The notes under the pieces: model-generated
What the model was told of the DNA's origin: nothing
The model's database searches: none
What the model saw: the letters and a program-made list of their open reading frames with translations, nothing else
In this document: one piece after another, positions 14,096 to 24,470 of the stretch
Layout: the number at the start of each line of letters is the position of its first letter
How positions within the stretch are numbered: the stretch's first letter is position 1
Assembly (NCBI RefSeq): GCF_949628215.1
Contig: NC_134311.1
Coordinates: forward strand, 62,170,205 to 62,234,204
Source: Phalacrocorax aristotelis
Taxonomy: Eukaryota > Chordata > Aves > Suliformes > Phalacrocoracidae
Length of the DNA stretch: 64,000 nt
Reading direction: 5' to 3'
Program-made: the position numbers and the translations under genes

Positions 14096-14185
14096 GAAAC
14101 TCATGGCCCTCATCAGGTTGAACCTGCTCTGCTGAAAGTACTGAAGGCTTCAGATGCACCTGTGCATAGCATGCACCTAGCAGCT
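14096..14185 (+). other. Candidate internal coding exon (phase 0-0, 30 codons)
   Basis: This is one of the neatest isolated exon-like segments on the plus strand. A pyrimidine-rich acceptor (CTCTTTTATCTTTCAG) ends at 14095 and a consensus donor GTAAGT starts at 14186. The 90 bases between are exactly 30 codons, open in only one frame, so the exon is symmetric in phase 0. Base composition is clearly richer in G+C than the flanks. The peptide begins ETHGPHQVEPALLKVLK and is predicted by eye to be helical. I do not recognise the protein. Chance openness over 30 codons is not rare, so the call rests on the combination of features. Confidence 0.25.
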
Positions 14186-17100
14186 GTAAGTCAAGGGGAA
14201 TAAAGTTGCTCTCCTGGACTTTAACTTACCTGAAGTACATGCATGATTAAGCATCATTAATCCTTTAGCTGACTTGCAGTAAAACCCTATGCATTTGTGT
14301 TTCATTATATTCAACAAACAGTACCTGGTAGCACATTTGAATATATCTATTACAAAGTTACACTTCAGATTGTATTCTTGCAGGCTTGTGGACACAAACA
14401 CTGGAAAATTTGATTCAAGACGTGCATGGTTATACACCTGTGAGCTACTGTAGATGCAAGGCTGTAGCAAGGGCATCATGCACAATTACTAGGATGTTGT
14501 GCACTGATCACAGAGGAGATGGGATAGCCCTAAAAGATGACACTGAGATGTAGGATTGCATGCCTATGCTGTGTTCTGCGGTTCATCTTATTCTGTCCTT
14601 AGACAGGAAGTTACCCCAGGGCCTTCAATGCCCTAAGCCACCCAGGACCAAATCAATAATTAGGGGAGAAAGAAAAGGAGGAGAAAAAACAGCATAGATA
14701 AAGGCAACTTTGAGACAATAAAATGTCAAGACAGAAAAGCAAAAAAACACAACTGGAGACAGAAATGGGCAGACCAAAGCTCTGAGTCTTATCTTTTATA
14801 AGTGAACATGTATTATTTCTGCCTGGTTTGAACCCATGTGCTGTGCTTACAAACATATGTTCACAAAATTCAGGGTGTTGTTTGCCTACACTTTGGGGAG
14901 TAAATGTGAACACTAATAAAAGGGAAAAGTGATGAAGAAGATATAAAAACATACCTTATTCACACTTACTGTATATTTACTAATTTTGTTTGATTGATCA
15001 GAGGACGCAGTTAAAAATATTAAACAGTCTCTCTTCCAGAATTTAGCAGAAGGATTGACCATCATATATTATTTTTAAATTGTGCCAAGAACTCACAGAA
15101 AGCCTTTTAAAAATATAAGTGTTGTCAGAAATTTTTGTTACATGAGCGCCAGCAGTAAAAGCCGTAAGCACTACAAAACATGCCATGAACAATCCTTATG
15201 ATTAATTATAAATGTTTTATTTTATGAGAAAACAACATAATCTACTGAGGATGTCAAAACATTAAAGACTGATATGTTTGTGCTTTCCACTTAATGTCAG
15301 CTTCTTTGACAAGAATGATCTACTTAGCTCTTACAGTGGGTAATTTTATAGTCTGAGTATCTCAGGCAAGAATTTCCTCCAATCCCAGTGACCGGCTGTG
15401 GAAATGTTAGCCACACACTTGGGTTTCTTCAGACCAGTCCTCTACATCTTTACATTAATTTAGAGACCACTAATGTTATGAATTACTACCACAGTAGTAA
15501 TTCTATATTAATAGAATTATAACTTGCAGTCTTTTTTAAAGATCTGCAAGCTAACCAGCCCCACAAAATGGAGACTGCCTTGCGTTTCTCTAATTTGAGG
15601 TTATTTTTATGTTATCAAACATGAAACAGAGTTCACACTCATCCTGGGCTAACTCTTAAATCAAGTACCTCAAAAGCAATTGGGATAAAATAATGCTGTG
15701 TGACCAGTAATAGAAATTACATGTTGCTAACATGTCACCGTATCTTACTATTTTGTATACTTCAAAAAGCTACATTCCAGTCTTTGCAGGATGAAAAATA
15801 GAGACATTTGTTTGACTTTCAAAATGCCATTTTCAATTCCCCACCCATTAAAAAAGTTGAAAGTTTTAAATTAGTTCAGAAAAGCATAATGTTTGCTTTT
15901 TAGTTAACAGCTCTCTGTCAGACAACAGCTAGAAAATGTTCTGACAACTGGAAATCGTCAATGAGAAGAACCCAACACCCTGACATCTATTTCTATCTCC
16001 TGGATTTATGATTTGAGAAGAATTGCCTTTGCAACTCTGATTACAGACCACTGGCTCCTGGAGTGCTCACTCCCTGCTACATTCTGAGGAATGAGGGATG
16101 CATGGAATCGAATCACACCGAAACTGCAAACCTGTAATTTCTTTAAAAAATCCCCAAATGTCTCTTATTTATTAATCTCTTATAGAGATTAAGCCAGACC
16201 TTTTAGGGGGGCACCCCTGGTACTGATAGGGACCCCTGGCCTCAAGGCAATGATTAGGTCACTGGCAAAGGTGACCCAGGGCCACATCTTGAAAAGGAAA
16301 TGAAATGAGGAGTTTATCCAGCATCAGTACAGCTCAGATCTTCTAGGAAGTGGACAAATCCTGATAATAAAATTATTTATGAGTCATTCTTGTAATTAGG
16401 TAAACATAATAGCCTGTAGTCCCCTTAAAAATTATTTGGGGGAGGCCTGGTTTTGTACATATGTGGAATAATTGCAAGTCACGCATAATAGGATTGAAAG
16501 ACTTTGTACTCTATGGAAATATAGGTAAATCGCAGGTGAGAGCCTGCTGTTTACTCTCTGGTGCTCAGTGAGAGACATTCAGCAATATTTTTCAGCCATA
16601 ACAATATTTTTGACTATCTGGCTCCACAGATGATTTCCAGCACATCCAGGCATTAAACTTTTGGAAACTTTACAACCAGATCAGACCCAGGGAATGAGAT
16701 TACAAGGCAAGGCATGAAGGCCTATGCAGTACCTGTCGTCCCTCACCATGCATATACTGGACTGATTGACCCCTTCTTTAGTATCAAATGTGCTGCTGCA
16801 GCCTTTTCTGAAGGCAATTGAGGCATATGACTACCTGACCACAATTTGATCCATATCTGAAAAGGCCACATAATTTAGGATTTTCAAATATGTGTTTACA
16901 TTCATGCACCTAAATCCATCTGTAGCAATTAAATAAGTAGCCTGATTTTTAGAAATGAATTAATTTGATCTTTGTATTACTCACAGTGAGCAGCCCTTAA
17001 GATGCATACGTTGAGGAGAGGAGCCTGTATTTTAAAATAATTCTGTAAAGTCTCTGTAGGTTATTTTTCAAGTGTTTTGCTCATTATTAAAGAGCTAGAT

Positions 17101-18790
17101 AGGATTATGTATGACAGTAAAATCTGTGACAAGCTTTGGTTAGATTAAACTTATAATACCACTTTGATTCAAATCTCTTAAAATGTTAATATGGGCTAGT
17201 CTGTTCAGTTCCAGTCCTCACTCAGGCATGTACAGCTAGACTGTCATTTGCATTTCTCTGTCCTACAGACAGAAACTGCAAGATTACATTATTTACAGCT
17301 TCCCCTTCTGACCAAGTACATTTAAAATTAGGTAGGGTCAGAATTAGCTGACGCACTTCATTCTGTGTATTTACTTGCGTAAAAGCTATCCATTAAAATG
17401 TAGATTATTTTCATTTACTGAAAAAATAAGCTTAAAAAATTAGAAAGCAAAATAACTGATGAGCATTTATAACCATTACCCAGCAAGGAACTAATAATCC
17501 TGGTTCTTTCCTTGAAATAGACTCAGGAGTTCAGTAGGTTTATGGGAGATGACTGTCATTATTTGCTTTATTGTGGCGCTCAAGGACTCCAGCTGAGACG
17601 TGAATCCCACTGCACTACCAGAAACGCTGAGGCAATCCCTGCTTCAAAGCGTTTTCAATCTCAGCTGCAAAGGTACAAGGACTGGAGTGGTCTGTGCTTC
17701 TCCTGCTAAACCCACTCAGCTTCCCTGAGTGTCCTTTGCTGTGCAGCTGATTATCTGTGGTCTGGGTGCCCACACTAATGCTTCATGTCTGCAGCCCAGG
17801 CTTTCTAGGAGTCTGACCAAGCAAGTTCACTGCTTTTTCTCTCCAGGCAAACAATAGCTAACTCACATAGCACATTAAGCAACTCAAGAAATATGTAAAT
17901 CAAACAATTTCTTTCACATTTTTATAAATTTGGGTTCAGCACTCTGAGATCAGGCTCTCTACTGACCAAAGAGTTTGGGATCCTTTCTGTCTCACTGATT
18001 TTCTGAACACAATTTATCTCCTAAAATATATGATGTCTCTAATCTTTTCTTCCTCTGAGAAATTACCTACCTTTCATTCTCTTAAATCTTCAGATGACTC
18101 ATTAATTTCATCAGCTGTTTTGTTGGTTAGTTACTTCTCCAGAGAATTTCAGATTTCAACTTCATTTGTCTTGAGCCACCTCTTTAAATGAGGTTGTTTC
18201 CACATGAAGAAAGATCTCAGAACTTTGCACATATCCTAGATGATTTCCATGAGTCACTGAAGCCTTTACATCAGGAATCAAGAGAAGCCTTCTAGCAGTT
18301 CTTTGTCAGAACAAAACCCATCCTGTCACAAGCTAGGCTCACACAAGAACACCTATTTTATCATAAATAATCTAGCCCATTGCCCTTTTACCTTGGAGGT
18401 CTCTATTGCACATTACCATCCTACTAAAATTATGCTAGAAACCCAAACTCCACACTGACTGCAGGTGACAATGCATCTTTCTGTTATAAATTTAAAGCTA
18501 TCAAGCTATACATTTATGTGTGTGCTCAAAAGCAGAAAAAGGCTTGGTGATCCCTTCCTACAGTTCTCATGAGGGTTTGAGCTGTAGGGAGAAATTCTGG
18601 GACAGTTTTTGTGACAGCTTGGTTCCAACATAAAGCTGGATGGCCCGTGTAGTCCCATTTAAACCTGGGGCTATGTTATGGGTATAAAAATGTTTCTATG
18701 TTGCAACATTTCCTTTATAAATTGCCAATCTGTAATGCCAGTTTGTTTTATCTCTTCCCGTTTCTTCACACAAATCTCCAATTTCCATGA
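14186..18790. other. Unique AT-rich stretch
   Basis: No gene or repeat recognised. A minus-strand open frame (14177-14485, 102 codons) includes a possible donor (CAG then GTAAGT, read on minus at about 14227), without a convincing acceptor. Homeodomain-type AT motifs are dense around 15190-15240 (ATTAATTATAAATG, TTTTATTTTATGAG), which would fit a conserved noncoding element but cannot be shown without an alignment. Confidence 0.45.
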
Positions 18791-18876
18791 ACAGTGTTGT
18801 GTTGCAAGGAAATACTTTTAAGGATGAGGGTTTCTTATATATCTTGCAAACAGAGAGAATCATATCACAATTTTAA
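18791..18876 (+). repeat. Direct repeat copy A (partner at 20433-20520)
   Basis: About 85 bases shared with a second copy 1.64 kb downstream in the same orientation. The best block is 'AATACTTTTAAGGATGAG', identical in both, followed by 'GTTTCTTATATA' and a looser 'AGAATCA..TCACA' tail. The family is not recognised. It may be a fragment of an unnamed interspersed repeat or a local duplication. Confidence 0.7.
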
Positions 18877-20432
18877 GGCTGTCTAAAGAAGCTAAATTGG
18901 AAATACTCTTTTCTATTGAAAATGACAGCAAATAACCAAATTCTATTTCCAAATAGAGCCCAATGGGTGCTTAATGCATGCAGATTTTGGACCATCAGAA
19001 ATTATTCATGTGTCTCTTGTCCATACCAGATGTTTAAAATGTTTTTAACGATCCGTATAAGAATCTTTATACAATGAAGTGACTATTTGCTAAAAGCCTT
19101 CCTTCTTGATTCCTTTCAATTTTTCTAAGCCATGTTGACACAACTGCTCATGGAAAATACTAGGAACAAGGGGAAAGGGAAAAATTACATTTAAGTGTAA
19201 CTTCAAAAGTTCTCATTATCCAAAAGCAACCAAATATTTTAGTAACCAAGCTCGATCACTAATGAGGAAGGCTAGAGGCTCTTCTGTGGAAATTCAGCTT
19301 AGCAAGAATAGGTTTTTTTGTGTGATTCACCCTGGGAAGGAACCACAATTTCTCAAACCTCAGAGGAGCAGGGCATCTGTATGCAAGAAATAAATCTTTA
19401 CTGAATATTTATGAATGAAAGAATGCCTACAATGTAGATGCTTCCTGTTCTTGAATAAGGAGTAGTATTGGAGTTAAAATCCCTCCAAAATATGAGCTAA
19501 TGGTCCTGGAAGTCTAGTCCTCTAAATACAAAGAAGCAGAGATACAAACTGATCGGGGCTGTTCCTTGAGTAGGGAATGATTATCCATAGGTGATACTCT
19601 GATAATCATCTATGTCGTATATCTCTGAGAGAACTTATGTTTTTGTTTTCAGATATGCAGAGGGATGAAATATAGATAGGACATTTACAAGATAAAGTGG
19701 GAGGGAAGAAGAGGAGATAGAATCTGACAGTATTTCTCCTTATATTTTAAAAAATAAAAATAAATATTCTAAGACATAAATTGTTCAGTAAGTATGGTCA
19801 AATTATACAACACAACTCAGCAAGGTCATAGCTATGTAATCACTGAACATCAGAATTTATGCTAGCTAATACGGAGAATTAAGAACGATTTAGTCAGAAA
19901 TACATCATCTCAGCCCATGATCACAGGAAATACCAAATTAATTATTATTAAAGCTGTACAGTGATTAGCCAAGAAAAATCCAAACAACTGTCAGAAGATA
20001 CCAATATGGCTTTTCTTTGCTATTGCTGAAAGAATTATCTTTTCAGTGGTTAAAATCCAAGACATCATGAAGACCCATGGCATTTCCCAGCTTCTGAAGA
20101 ACGAACTTCTACACCTCTATACCAATGTCATAACTTAGCAGTTACTTTTCTAAAGGGTTTGTAAAAGACAACCCAAACACAAGAATATTAGCAAGTAACC
20201 TTTTTTGGGTTTTTTTCTGAAAAGTTGTTTGCACCCACTTGCAGATTTTCAGGGCCTTCCAAATAGAGCTTGAAAATTCTTGACTTTTCTGAGATCTTTC
20301 TTTTTTTTTTTTTGAGAAATTTTCAATTTCTGAAAACTGAAAATTGTTCCAGCTAATTTCCTGCTACATAATTAACATTCTTCTGACTAACCACCCCAAA
20401 TTTCTATAGTGTTTCCTGCTCCCTGTCACAAC
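18877..20432. other. Unique AT-rich stretch between the two direct repeats
   Basis: No recognisable gene. It contains a T-run near 20301-20314 beside a short inverted arrangement of GAAATTTTC/GAAAATT words. If the flanking repeats came from one mobile unit this interval could be its interior, but no coding remains or terminal structures were seen. Confidence 0.4.
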
Positions 20433-20520
20433 AAACTGTGTTTTGTTGCAGGGGAATACTTTTAAGGATGAGAGTTTCTTATATACCTTCCATGTGGAAA
20501 GAATCAATTCACATTTGAAA
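20433..20520 (+). repeat. Direct repeat copy B (partner at 18791-18876)
   Basis: Second copy of the repeat described at 18791-18876. It starts near 'ACTGTGTTTTGTTGCA', runs through the shared 'AATACTTTTAAGGATGAG' core, and fades after 'AATCAATTCACATTTG'. Differences are spread substitutions and small indels, so the copies separated long ago. Confidence 0.7.
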
Positions 20521-23135
20521 CAGTATTAATCCTGTCCTGTTTCAAAAGAATGCACAGATCAGAGCCTCACACAAATCTCATAAAAGATGCTGAAATTAAA
20601 TGCTAATAGGACAGCCTATCACCGTACCAAACTGCTGTGGTTACCAGAGATGTCAGAATGTACAACCTTCACCATAAGCACAGATTTTTAAAACAGCGCT
20701 TAAGAGCCATGTGGGTTCATACAGAGCACCCAGGATGACTGATACTGAAAATCAAATGAGAAGGAATGTTCTCAGGATGTTAAAGGAGCAGTGTCCCATA
20801 ACTGTAAGCTAAGGGCCTGCGTCAGTTAACAATACATAAGAACCAGAATTCTTTTTTTCCTAGTGAATGGTTAAAAAGAATCAATATCAGTCTTTCTGAT
20901 AAACAATGCTTAATATTCTGAGCAGGATGAGACCACTCAGCATCTCATAAGATTTGGCTCTCAGACCCCACATGTCTATATGTATTCCTGTTATCCTTAT
21001 TAGTCTTGATATAGAGACATGCCAAATATTCTTTTAGAACAGAGTGTAATTTCTATTTGATCTGTTTAATGACCCTAATAGTATACAACATTGCCTCAAA
21101 TGCCTCATTACTATAAGCATTCTCCTTTCAACACCATACGAAGAAAGGAGTAGCATGTTACACAGCCTCCTTTTCATGGATGATAGCAGTGGCTCTTGGA
21201 CTCCAGGTGAGGTACGTGGCATTTCATTTGGGCAGGAATTATACACCAGCTGAAGAAAATACTACACACTGGTGCTTTCCATGGGAATTTGGACTCCATT
21301 AATTTTTTGGCAGTGGTATGAGACTATTTTTGGTAGCTTTATTTAAAAGAATCCAGGAAATCTCTTTCATTTTAGAAACAACATCTATTAATAAAATACA
21401 AGGGATTTCACTGGCTATCTTGTACGTGAATACTAAATGGGAAAGCTCTTCTGGAGTTGGACAGTTAACATCAAGCCTAGCTAGCAGTTAGCTTCCCACA
21501 GGCAGGCAATCTGTCTGTCTCCATGTAATTAAGGTATTTCTCCTTCAAAAACTGCCAGGATCTATTCGCTTTTTCTGTTTTCATTGTGACCTTAAACAAA
21601 AATATCTTCTTGGGCCTGGGGGTCAGGACGCAGGAGTTGCTGTTTATATAAAACAGAGTAATGACCCTACAGGGTCTGCTTTCTCTCATAGGTTTGACCT
21701 CAGTCAGACTACAGGTCTGTCACACCCCTGCCTACTGTTAGACAAGTTACAAATGGGCTTTGCCTCACTCCCTCATTTTTTCATATTTTCTAGTCTTTTA
21801 TGGTAGATCTTTTTATAAGGCAGCTTGCTATGCCCTGTGCTTGCACATCTGAGATCTGTCTGCAAGGATGAGCGTAAAACAGAGCAGTACTATTAAGACT
21901 ATCCACAACTGTAATCATAATAATATTACCTTTGGTCTTTACTTCAGGACTAGACAAATTACTTCTTTCTCTGCCATGTGTTTTTCCTCATTTGTGAGGG
22001 TGGAGAAAGTCAGTTTAGTCTGCTTATAATCTTTCATACTCTGGGAAAGACTCCCCTGTAATTTACAGTGAGCTGTGTTTAGCTTTGCCTGAGAGTTTGT
22101 TTGTCCTTACAGCATTAAAATAGTTTGCTTGAGGTTATGTTTCCTTCTAGGAGAGTTTCTACTAAACCTTTAATCGGAATTAAAAGCAGACCAGGAGGTA
22201 TCTTGCATTTTAGTGTGTTTATTTCAGGGTATGCTTACAGTTGCTAATACTGATATGTTTAAACTACTGTCAAATGACGATTGAAATGCTGTATGAGAAA
22301 GAAAAATGTTGATTACTTACTGTAAGAGGAAACAATGCAACCAAATGCCAGTCATGTGTCTAGCCAGAATAAATAAATAAATATTCATAATTTTAAATTC
22401 TACCCTATCCCAAAGACTAACCCCCAGGAAGGCATCCTGGGAAACAAGTGTCCTCTGTATATATAAAAGGAAGAAAAACACAACCATTTTTATTAAAAGA
22501 AAGATCAGAAAATGTTTTGGTGAATACCTTGAGGTTTTCATATAGTAATTTTTAGTATTTGCTTTTATAGTAGTCTACTCTAAAATGAAATATGTTTTGC
22601 TTACCTTGCTGTGGGACATAACACTGTTTTCCTTTTCCCACAAGCAAGTAACTAGGACTCACTAAGAGCCATTTTATAGCTATAGTGTTTTTCAAGCTGT
22701 GTGGAGAACTTAACTATAGTACCTCACTCCTAGAAGATGGCCTTCTGACTACTTGTGAATAGCCACAAAGCTGAAGAATTTGGAAAAAATGTTCTTTTTA
22801 TCTCTTCCATTTTCATAGACTTCTGTTGAATATGTTGCTTAGGTGCACCAGGAAATCCAGGTAAGTACTATGCAAGGTGATGGTAAAATGTATCCAAGCT
22901 AACTAGAGGCTAGATTTACAAGCAGCTCTCAGGTGTTGTAGTAAGTAGTTTCAGTGTATGAATAATGTTAGTGCACTCACTGCTCCAGAGTCAGCCCAGG
23001 CTCTTCCTCAGAGAGTTTCATATCCCATGACGGGCACTTCAGGGAAAGTATTAATCTTCTCTTTATTTGTGCAGAACTCCCACAAAGTTGTACATGTTTT
23101 TACCTAAATACTAGCAAAATACCTTTTCTCAGCTG
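20521..23135. other. Unique stretch with one micro-exon-like site
   Basis: AT-rich, no gene or repeat family recognised. At 22862 a very good donor (CAG then GTAAGT) follows two possible acceptors: a strong pyrimidine-rich one ending at 22818-22820 and a nearer TTGCTTAG. The short segment from the nearer acceptor reads Gly-Ala-Pro-Gly-Asn-Pro when started in the right phase, which is collagen-like. At 18 bases it cannot be called. Confidence 0.4.
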
Positions 23136-23160
23136 CTGATCTTCAAGCACTCCAAGGAAA
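23136..23160 (-). repeat. Left piece of a split MIR-like relic
   Basis: The words CTGATCTTCAAGCACTCC match the start of an antisense MIR-like element as seen at 6346. The matching continuation (CCTATTTCAGAGATGGTGAAACTG) resumes only after the CR1 copy, at about 24320. This suggests the CR1 landed inside the older SINE. Confidence 0.35.
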
Positions 23161-24311
23161 CCAGTCATACACCTGAAATTGTGCAAAGCATTTGACACTG
23201 TCCTGCCTGACATCCTTGTCTCTAAATCGGAGAGACATGGATTTGACAGATGAACCACTCGGTGGATAAGGAATGGGCTGGATGTTCTCTCTCAAAGAGT
23301 TGCAGTCAACAGCTTGACATCCAAGTGGAGACCAGTGACGACTGGTGTACCTCAGGGGTTGGCATTACGAATGGCACTGTTTAACAACTTTGTTGGCAAC
23401 AGTGGGATCAAGTGCACCCTCAGTGAGTTTGCTGACAACACCAAACTGTGTGCTGTGGTTGACATGCTGGAGGGAAGGGATGCCATCCGGGAAGACTTTG
23501 ACAGGCTTGAGAGGTAGGCCCGTGCAAACCTTATGTAGTTCAACAAGAACAAGTGTAAGGTCCTGCACGTGGGTTGGGGCAATCCCAAGCACAATTATAA
23601 GGTGGGCGGCGAGTGGATTGAGAGCAGCCCTGGGGAGAAGGTCTTGGTGGTGTTGGTTGATGAGAAGCTCAACATGAGCTGGCAATGTACACTTGCAGCC
23701 CAGAAAGCCAACCATATCCTGGTCTGCATCAAAAGAAGCATGGCCAGCAAGCCAAGAGAGGTGATTCTGTCCCTCTACTCTGCTTTGGTGAGACCCCACG
23801 TGGAGTACTGCATCCAGCTCTGGATCCACAGGAAAGATGCTGACCTATTGGAGCGGGTCCACAGGAGGCCATGAAGATGATCAGAGGGATGGAGCACCTC
23901 TCCTGTGAAGACAGGCTGAGAGAGTTGGGGTTGTTTATCCTGGAGAAGAGAAGGCTCTATGGACACCTTATTGTGGCCTTCTAGTACCTGAAGGGGGCCT
24001 ACAAGAAAGCTGGAGAGGGACATTTTACAAGGGCATGTAGTGATAGGACAAGGGGTGATGGCTTTAAACTGAAAGAGGGTAGATTTAGGTTAGGTATAAG
24101 GAAGAAATTCTTCACTATGAGGGTGGTGAGACACTAAAGCAGGTAAGCTGTGGATGCCCCATCCCTGGAAATGTTCAAGGCCAGGTTGGATGTGGCTTTG
24201 AGCAACCTGGTCTAGTGGAAGGTGTCCCTGACATGGCAGAGGGGTTGGAACTAGATGATCTTTAAGGTCCCTTCCGACCCAAACCATTCTATGAATTCTA
24301 TGATTCTATGA
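23161..24311 (+). mobile_element. CR1 LINE retrotransposon, 5'-truncated, dead
   Basis: This is the 3' part of a non-LTR CR1 element: the reverse transcriptase C-terminal half plus the 3'UTR. One frame runs from about 23173 to 23874 and shows the RT landmarks TTRWIRNGLD, RPVTTGVPQG, then the catalytic region, then KFADD-equivalent [19 protein letters not shown] and [13 protein letters not shown]. The UTR contains the usual 'GGCTTTAAACTGAAAGAGGG', 'TTCAAGGCCAGGTTGGATG' and 'GGAACTAGATGATCTTTAAG' blocks and ends in the octamer-type tail (ATTCTATGAATTCTATGATT). It is inactive: in-frame stops at 23251 (TGA, Trp position), 23515 (TAG, Trp position) and 23536 (TAG), further stops beyond 23871, and the second catalytic Asp of the F-A-D-D box is Asn. 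The good match suggests a fairly young copy. CR1 normally truncates at the 5' end. Confidence 0.95.
23173..23874 (+). pseudogene. CR1 ORF2 reverse transcriptase remnant
   Basis: Decayed coding part of the CR1 copy. The encoded enzyme would have copied CR1 RNA at the target site. Only the palm/thumb end of the RT domain is present, and the endonuclease domain is missing. Three internal stops (23251, 23515, 23536) break the frame without shifting it. Two of them look like Trp TGG codons changed by G-to-A, and the catalytic GAC-to-AAC change (Asp to Asn) is also G-to-A. The long minus-strand frame over the same bases (23365-23829) is an antisense shadow. Confidence 0.9.
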
Positions 24312-24470
24312 AACATTGCTAAGCCCTATTTCAGAGATGGTGAAACTGAAGTCTGAGGAGGTAAAGGGCTTTGTGTGAGGTGACGCAGCCAGTCCTGGCC
24401 AAGTTAGCTGTGAAGAAAGCTTAGGTTTCTTGAGTTGCCTCCCACCACTGGACTGTGTAGAAGGTGAATT
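24312..24470 (-). repeat. MIR/core-SINE-like relic, right piece
   Basis: Directly after the CR1 tail the sequence reads 'CCTATTTCAGAGATGGTGAA' then 'ACTGAAGTCTGAGG', a degenerate 'aaggtcacacagc' block (AGGTGACGCAGCC) and an ending that fits the SINE head in reverse. This is the standard antisense MIR order. It pairs with the piece at 23136-23160. Confidence 0.5.

Noticed and set aside
16195..16250. Repeated GGCACCCCTGG / GGGACCCCTGG words suggesting a collagen exon
   Set aside because: The two Gly-X-Y pieces are out of frame with each other, a stop follows, and there is no GT donor.
23365..23829. 154-codon minus-strand open frame
   Set aside because: It lies entirely antisense to the CR1 reverse transcriptase remnant and is a mirror of its codon pattern.
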